Program-made: the position numbers and the translations under genes
Assembly: GCA_045597845.1 (NCBI GenBank)
Contig: JAZLKZ010000082.1
Location: forward strand, 1-14,044
Length of the DNA: 14,044 nt
Reading direction: 5' to 3'
Source of the DNA: Colimorpha sp045597845
Lineage (GTDB): Bacteria > Bacteroidota > Bacteroidia > Bacteroidales > P3
Notes under the pieces: generated by a model
Told to the model about the DNA's origin: nothing
The model's input: only the letters and a program-made list of their open reading frames with translations
The model's database searches: none
In this document: positions 13,035 through 14,044 of the stretch, in pieces
How positions within the stretch are numbered: position 1 is the stretch's first letter
Layout: every line of letters begins with the position of its first letter

Positions 13035-14044
13035 ATGGCGAAAGAAATGAATGACGCTGAAGCTATGCGTTTGGAAAAAATCAAGATTCTGCAATCTACT
13101 TTGGACAAGATTGAGAAAAACTATGGTAAAGGTTCCGTCATGAAGTTGGGCGACCGTCCGGAAGACGATTTCGAAGTTGTTCCTACGGGAAGCATCAACC
13201 TTGATGCCGCATTGGGTGTAGGCGGTTTTCCCAAGGGTCGTATCATTGAGATCTTCGGACCGGAATCGTCGGGAAAGACAACCCTTGCGACGCATGCCAT
13301 TGCGGAGTGCCAGAAGAAAGGCGGCATCGCCGCTTTCATTGATGCGGAGCATGCTTTCGACCCATATTACGCCAAGAAACTCGGTGTGGATACCGACAAC
13401 CTTCTTATTTCGCAGCCCGACAATGGTGAGCAGGCTTTGGAAATTGCCGACAACCTCATCCGTTCCGGTGCCATCGATATCATTGTAATCGACTCTGTTG
13501 CGGCTCTTACTCCCAAGGCGGAGATTGACGGCGAGATGGGCGATTCGAAGATGGGTCTCCAGGCTCGTTTGATGAGCCAGGCCATGCGCAAGCTTACCGC
13601 CACCATCAGCAAGACCAAGTGCTGCTGCATATTCATCAACCAGTTGCGTGAAAAGATTGGCGTGATGTTTGGCAATCCCGAGACTACCACCGGCGGCAAC
13701 GCCTTGAAGTTCTACGCTTCGGTGCGTATCGACATCCGTCGCATCCAGGCCATCAAAGACGGCGATCAAAATATTGGCAACCGCGTGAAAGTCAAGGTTG
13801 TGAAAAACAAGGTGGCGCCTCCATTCCGTTCTTGCGAGTTCGACCTTATGTTTGGCGAAGGCATTTCCCACATTGGCGAAATCATCGATTTGGGTGTGGA
13901 ATTCGACATCATCCACAAGAGTGGTTCCTGGTTCAGTTACGGCGATTCCAAGTTGGCGCAAGGCCGCGAAAGCCTCAAGCAGTTGTTGAGAGACAACATC
14001 GAGCTGTGCGACGAATTGGAACAGAAGATTCGCGAAGCGCTGAA
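13035..14044 (+). CDS. recA: Recombinase RecA, 3' end beyond the window
   Basis: DNA strand-exchange ATPase for homologous recombination and the SOS response. 336 residues are visible and the frame runs open to the window edge; most RecA proteins have only about 10-20 residues more. Landmarks: Walker A GPESSGKT (75-82), AAFIDAEHAFDP (99-110), Walker B region DIIVIDSVAAL (148-158), GEMGDSKMGLQARLMSQAMRKL including loop L1 (166-187), FINQLREKIGVMFGNPETTTGGNALKF including loop L2 (200-226), and the C-terminal domain with KVVKNKVAPPFR and SGSWFSY. Three consecutive cysteines at 196-198 precede the FINQ strand. Start ATG follows a 50-base leader and is the only reasonable choice. Divergent from recR. 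Confidence 0.98.
   Translation, partial: MAKEMNDAEAMRLEKIKILQSTLDKIEKNYGKGSVMKLGDRPEDDFEVVPTGSINLDAALGVGGFPKGRIIEIFGPESSGKTTLATHAIAECQKKGGIAAFIDAEHAFDPYYAKKLGVDTDNLLISQPDNGEQALEIADNLIRSGAIDIIVIDSVAALTPKAEIDGEMGDSKMGLQARLMSQAMRKLTATISKTKCCCIFINQLREKIGVMFGNPETTTGGNALKFYASVRIDIRRIQAIKDGDQNIGNRVKVKVVKNKVAPPFRSCEFDLMFGEGISHIGEIIDLGVEFDIIHKSGSWFSYGDSKLAQGRESLKQLLRDNIELCDELEQKIREAL

Noticed and set aside
13620..13628. Three consecutive cysteines in RecA (residues 196-198) as a functional oddity
   Set aside because: They lie on a buried core strand before FINQ where other hydrophobic or small residues occur; related RecA proteins also tolerate Cys here.
13002..13961. 319-codon open frame antisense to recA
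   Set aside because: It mirrors the recA codons, has no recognisable domain and overlaps a certain gene over nearly its whole length; long antisense frames are common opposite codon-biased genes.
1..14044. CRISPR array, tRNA, rRNA, insertion sequence or prophage gene
   Set aside because: None seen on either strand; the heptamer arrays are too short and lack spacers, and all large frames are chromosomal-type genes.

Overview
The window looks like a chromosomal segment of a Bacteroidales bacterium, most like Prevotella and its relatives. The evidence is the close family character of MetG (with a C-terminal tRNA-binding domain), RecA and the DUF5606-type protein; promoters of the Bacteroidetes type (TAnnTTTG at -7) with no Shine-Dalgarno sequences; and a lipoprotein with a Cys-Lys-Lys-Asp-Glu-Glu surface-export signature. 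Most genes are core functions. I see no prophage, insertion sequence, CRISPR array, tRNA or rRNA, and no gene-free stretch longer than about 250 bases.

Left part (1-6755), all on the minus strand, so transcription runs from high to low coordinates. The order is pyrK, pyrD (the two subunits of NAD-linked dihydroorotate dehydrogenase), a BadF/NAGK-type sugar kinase, a DUF5606-type protein with a histone-H1-like Lys/Ala tail, a surface lipoprotein, metG, and the first 51 codons of a Rossmann-fold dehydrogenase/epimerase that leaves the window. No strong terminator is visible in this run, so much of it may be co-transcribed.

Middle part. A class I aminotransferase (plus strand, 6935-8137) is divergent from pyrK. 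It has a well-formed promoter and ends in a 12-bp perfect hairpin terminator. It converges on a three-gene minus-strand unit: an ECF-type sigma factor (9688-9215), a small single-pass membrane protein in the usual anti-sigma position (9210-8815), and a secreted protein of unknown function (8806-8207). Upstream of these, behind its own terminator, is a secreted Ser/Arg/Tyr-repeat protein with a His- and aromatic-rich middle (10846-9806).

Right part. recR (12786-12169) is followed by a GH3 beta-N-acetylhexosaminidase lipoprotein (12099-10942). Divergent from recR is recA (13035 to the window end). The 248-bp recR/recA gap holds a perfect -7 box for each gene, each associated with an ATTTG...CAAAT inverted repeat.

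The most unusual non-coding signal is a 7-bp tandem repeat (consensus GTGAnTn) at four separate intergenic sites. The second is a 15-bp hairpin inside the start of the partial dehydrogenase gene. The best candidates for undescribed protein systems are the sigma-factor trio and the Ser/Arg-repeat secreted protein. I do not see a clearly new multi-gene system.
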